From Candidatus Aerophobota bacterium (GTDB lineage Bacteria; Aerophobota; Aerophobia; Aerophobales; AE-B3A): DNA of 7,294 nt. The DNA lies in the NCBI GenBank assembly GCA_004376485.1, contig SOJT01000129.1:1-7294 (forward strand), read 5' to 3'. This document shows, piece after piece, positions 5,494 through 7,294 of this stretch. A model generated the notes under the pieces. The model was not told the origin of the DNA and did no database searches. It saw nothing but the letters and a program-made list of their open reading frames with translations. Within the stretch, counting starts at the first letter, position 1. Each line of letters begins with the position of its first letter. The translations under genes and the position numbers were made by a program.

Positions 5494-7287
5494 ATGGAAA
5501 AGGAGATTCGCAATTTTTCCATCATTGCTCATATCGACCACGGTAAATCTACTCTGGCCGATCGCCTCCTAGAGTATACTCACAGTATACCATCTCGCCA
5601 ACTTCGGGAGCAGACCCTGGATACCATGGATCTGGAGCGCGAAAGAGGGATAAGCATTAAAGCCCATACTATCTCTCTCTTATACCGGCCTCGGGAGAGC
5701 AAAGAATACATCCTCAACCTCATCGATACCCCTGGTCATGTAGATTTTAGCTATGAGGTATCCCGATCACTTAGCGCCTGCGAGGGAACACTTCTCCTCA
5801 TTGATGCAGCCCAAGGAGTGGAAGCCCAAACCCTGGCTAATTTTTATCTGGCCCGCCAGAGAAAGCTGAGGATAATTCCTGTAATCAACAAAGTGGACCT
5901 ACCTGTGGCGAGCGCTCCCCGGGTGATGGGTCAGTTAAGGAAACTAGAAGGTATTAACCCCGAGGAAGCTATCCTTGCCAGCGCTAAAGATGGGAGAGGA
6001 GTCAAGGAGATACTAGAGGCCATTATTAAAAGAATTCCCCCACCACCCCTCCTGCCTCAGGCTCCTCTGAGGGCTCTTATTTTCGATTCTTTTTTTGATC
6101 CTCATCGTGGACCGGTGGCATACATTCGCATTTTTGAGGGAAAGGTAGGGCCCGGGATGAACATCAAGGTTATGTCCAGCGGCAGGGAGTTCAAAGTGGA
6201 GGAGGTAGGGATAATAAAGCTGGAAAGGATACCCACACCCGAGCTGACATCAGGAGAGGTTGGCTACATCATCACCAACATGAAAAGGCCAAAGGATCTG
6301 AAAATCGGGGATACCATGACCGAGGCCAGGCGACCCACCGCTAGTTCCTGTCCGGGTTTTAGAGAACCTAAGCCTATGGTTCTCTGCGGTCTTTACCCGG
6401 CTGATGAAGAAAAGTTCGAGAATCTGGAAGAGGCTCTAAGTAAGTTAAAACTTAACGACTCCTCCCTTAGCTTTCGAGGAGAGTCTTCACCGGCTCTGGG
6501 GACCGGATTTCGATGTGGATTCCTGGGACTCCTGCACAAGGAAATTGTCCAGGAAAGACTGGAAAGAGAATTTAATCTGAATCTGATTACCACTGCTCCC
6601 AATGTCCGCTATCGGCTAGTTATGAAAACAGGGGAAACCCTGGAGATAGACAGTCCCGGTGACTTCCCTTCCCAGGAGAAGATAAAAACAGTCGAGGAGC
6701 CTTACATTAGAGCCACTATCATCACTCCCCAGGAGTACCTTGGACCCATTTTTAAACTGCTGGAGAAAAGAAGAGGGAAATTCCTTGATATGAACTGGCT
6801 GGATAATACAAGAGTCCGTCTTTCATACCATCTCCCTCTGGGAGAAGTGGCTATGGGTTTTCATGACCAGCTAAAATCGGTATCCCAGGGTTATGCCTCT
6901 TTCGACTACGATCATTCAGGATACCAGGAAGGAGATCTCACCAAACTGGAAATTCTAGTCAATGGGAAGAGCCTACCCTCGCTCTCCTTGATAGTCCATC
7001 GGGAAGCAGCTTACCTTAAGGGTAAGAATCTGATTAGCCGCCTTAAGATGGTTATTCCCCGACAGCTCTTCCCCATTCCCCTTCAGGCTGCGGTGGGCAG
7101 GAGAATTATTGCCCGGGAGACTATACCGGCTTTGCGCAAAGACGTCACCGCACCTTTATACGGTGGAGATATTACCCGGAAAAGAAAGCTTCTAGAGCGG
7201 CAAAAGAAAGGGAAAAAGAGGATGAGAAAATTTGGTGAAGTCAACATTCCTCAAGAAGCTTTTCTTATCTTTCTGGAGACAGGATAG
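5494..7287 (+). CDS. lepA: Elongation factor 4 (LepA) ribosomal GTPase
   Basis: This 597-residue protein is a full-length LepA/EF4 (E. coli 599), a cytoplasmic translational GTPase that binds the ribosome and affects initiation, elongation and back-translocation. All GTPase motifs are present: G1 AHIDHGKST (12-20), switch I RERGISIKA (49-57), G3 DTPGH with catalytic H82 (78-82), G4 NKVD (132-135) and G5 SAK (163-165). Domain II spans about 190-280. An EF-G-like domain III precedes the LepA signature FRCGFLGLLH near 338-347, with EF-G domain V-like sequence after it. The LepA-specific C-terminal domain ends with YGGDITRKRKLLE (556-568), the basic GKKRM, and IPQEAFL. One oddity is Ser54 in switch I, where the family normally has Thr (GITIKA). 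The start ATG has AAGGT 8 bases upstream and matches the usual N-terminus. It is second in the rpsT unit, and what follows lies beyond the right edge. Confidence 0.97.
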   Translation: MEKEIRNFSIIAHIDHGKSTLADRLLEYTHSIPSRQLREQTLDTMDLERERGISIKAHTISLLYRPRESKEYILNLIDTPGHVDFSYEVSRSLSACEGTLLLIDAAQGVEAQTLANFYLARQRKLRIIPVINKVDLPVASAPRVMGQLRKLEGINPEEAILASAKDGRGVKEILEAIIKRIPPPPLLPQAPLRALIFDSFFDPHRGPVAYIRIFEGKVGPGMNIKVMSSGREFKVEEVGIIKLERIPTPELTSGEVGYIITNMKRPKDLKIGDTMTEARRPTASSCPGFREPKPMVLCGLYPADEEKFENLEEALSKLKLNDSSLSFRGESSPALGTGFRCGFLGLLHKEIVQERLEREFNLNLITTAPNVRYRLVMKTGETLEIDSPGDFPSQEKIKTVEEPYIRATIITPQEYLGPIFKLLEKRRGKFLDMNWLDNTRVRLSYHLPLGEVAMGFHDQLKSVSQGYASFDYDHSGYQEGDLTKLEILVNGKSLPSLSLIVHREAAYLKGKNLISRLKMVIPRQLFPIPLQAAVGRRIIARETIPALRKDVTAPLYGGDITRKRKLLERQKKGKKRMRKFGEVNIPQEAFLIFLETG

Positions 7288-7294
7288 CTTCCCC

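Noticed and set aside
1..7294. Search by eye for CRISPR repeats, insertion-sequence ends, tRNA or rRNA genes, riboswitches and phage genes.
   Set aside because: Almost the whole window is coding and no direct-repeat arrays, terminal inverted repeats, transposase motifs or structured-RNA signatures were seen.

Overview
The window comes from a bacterial chromosome, probably a strict or facultative anaerobe. It has moderate GC, frequent AGA/AGG arginine codons and TTG as well as ATG starts. Bacterial markers (bS20, LepA/EF4, MurJ) are all intact. The GlpA/GlpB-type oxidoreductase is a kind known mainly from Clostridia, Thermotogae and related anaerobic lineages. I cannot name a phylum from the sequence alone; an uncultivated anaerobic lineage is plausible but unproven.

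Layout. A divergent intergenic region at about 5090-5171 separates two transcription units. Leftward (minus strand) run murJ (lipid II flippase), a stand-alone GlmU-type nucleotidyltransferase domain, and a very long flavoprotein ORF that is still open at the left edge. I checked that ORF codon by codon and found no in-frame stop from 2668 down to base 2, giving at least 889 codons. It joins a GlpA-type glycerol-3-phosphate dehydrogenase (FAD domain plus BFD-type [2Fe-2S] domain) to a second FAD/NAD(P) oxidoreductase that is normally a separate gene. Rightward (plus strand) run rpsT (ribosomal protein bS20) and lepA (elongation factor 4), which ends 7 bases before the right edge.

How the genes fit together. 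murJ and the GlmU-like gene both serve cell-envelope precursor metabolism: lipid II export and, most likely, UDP-N-acetylhexosamine synthesis. The flavoprotein starts 7 bases after the GlmU-like stop, so it is probably co-transcribed and translationally coupled, which links a glycerol-3-phosphate or 2-hydroxyacid oxidation system to the envelope genes. rpsT and lepA form a short translation operon. Nothing looks like a mobile element, CRISPR array, RNA gene or prophage. The most unusual item is the GlpA-GlpB-like fusion.
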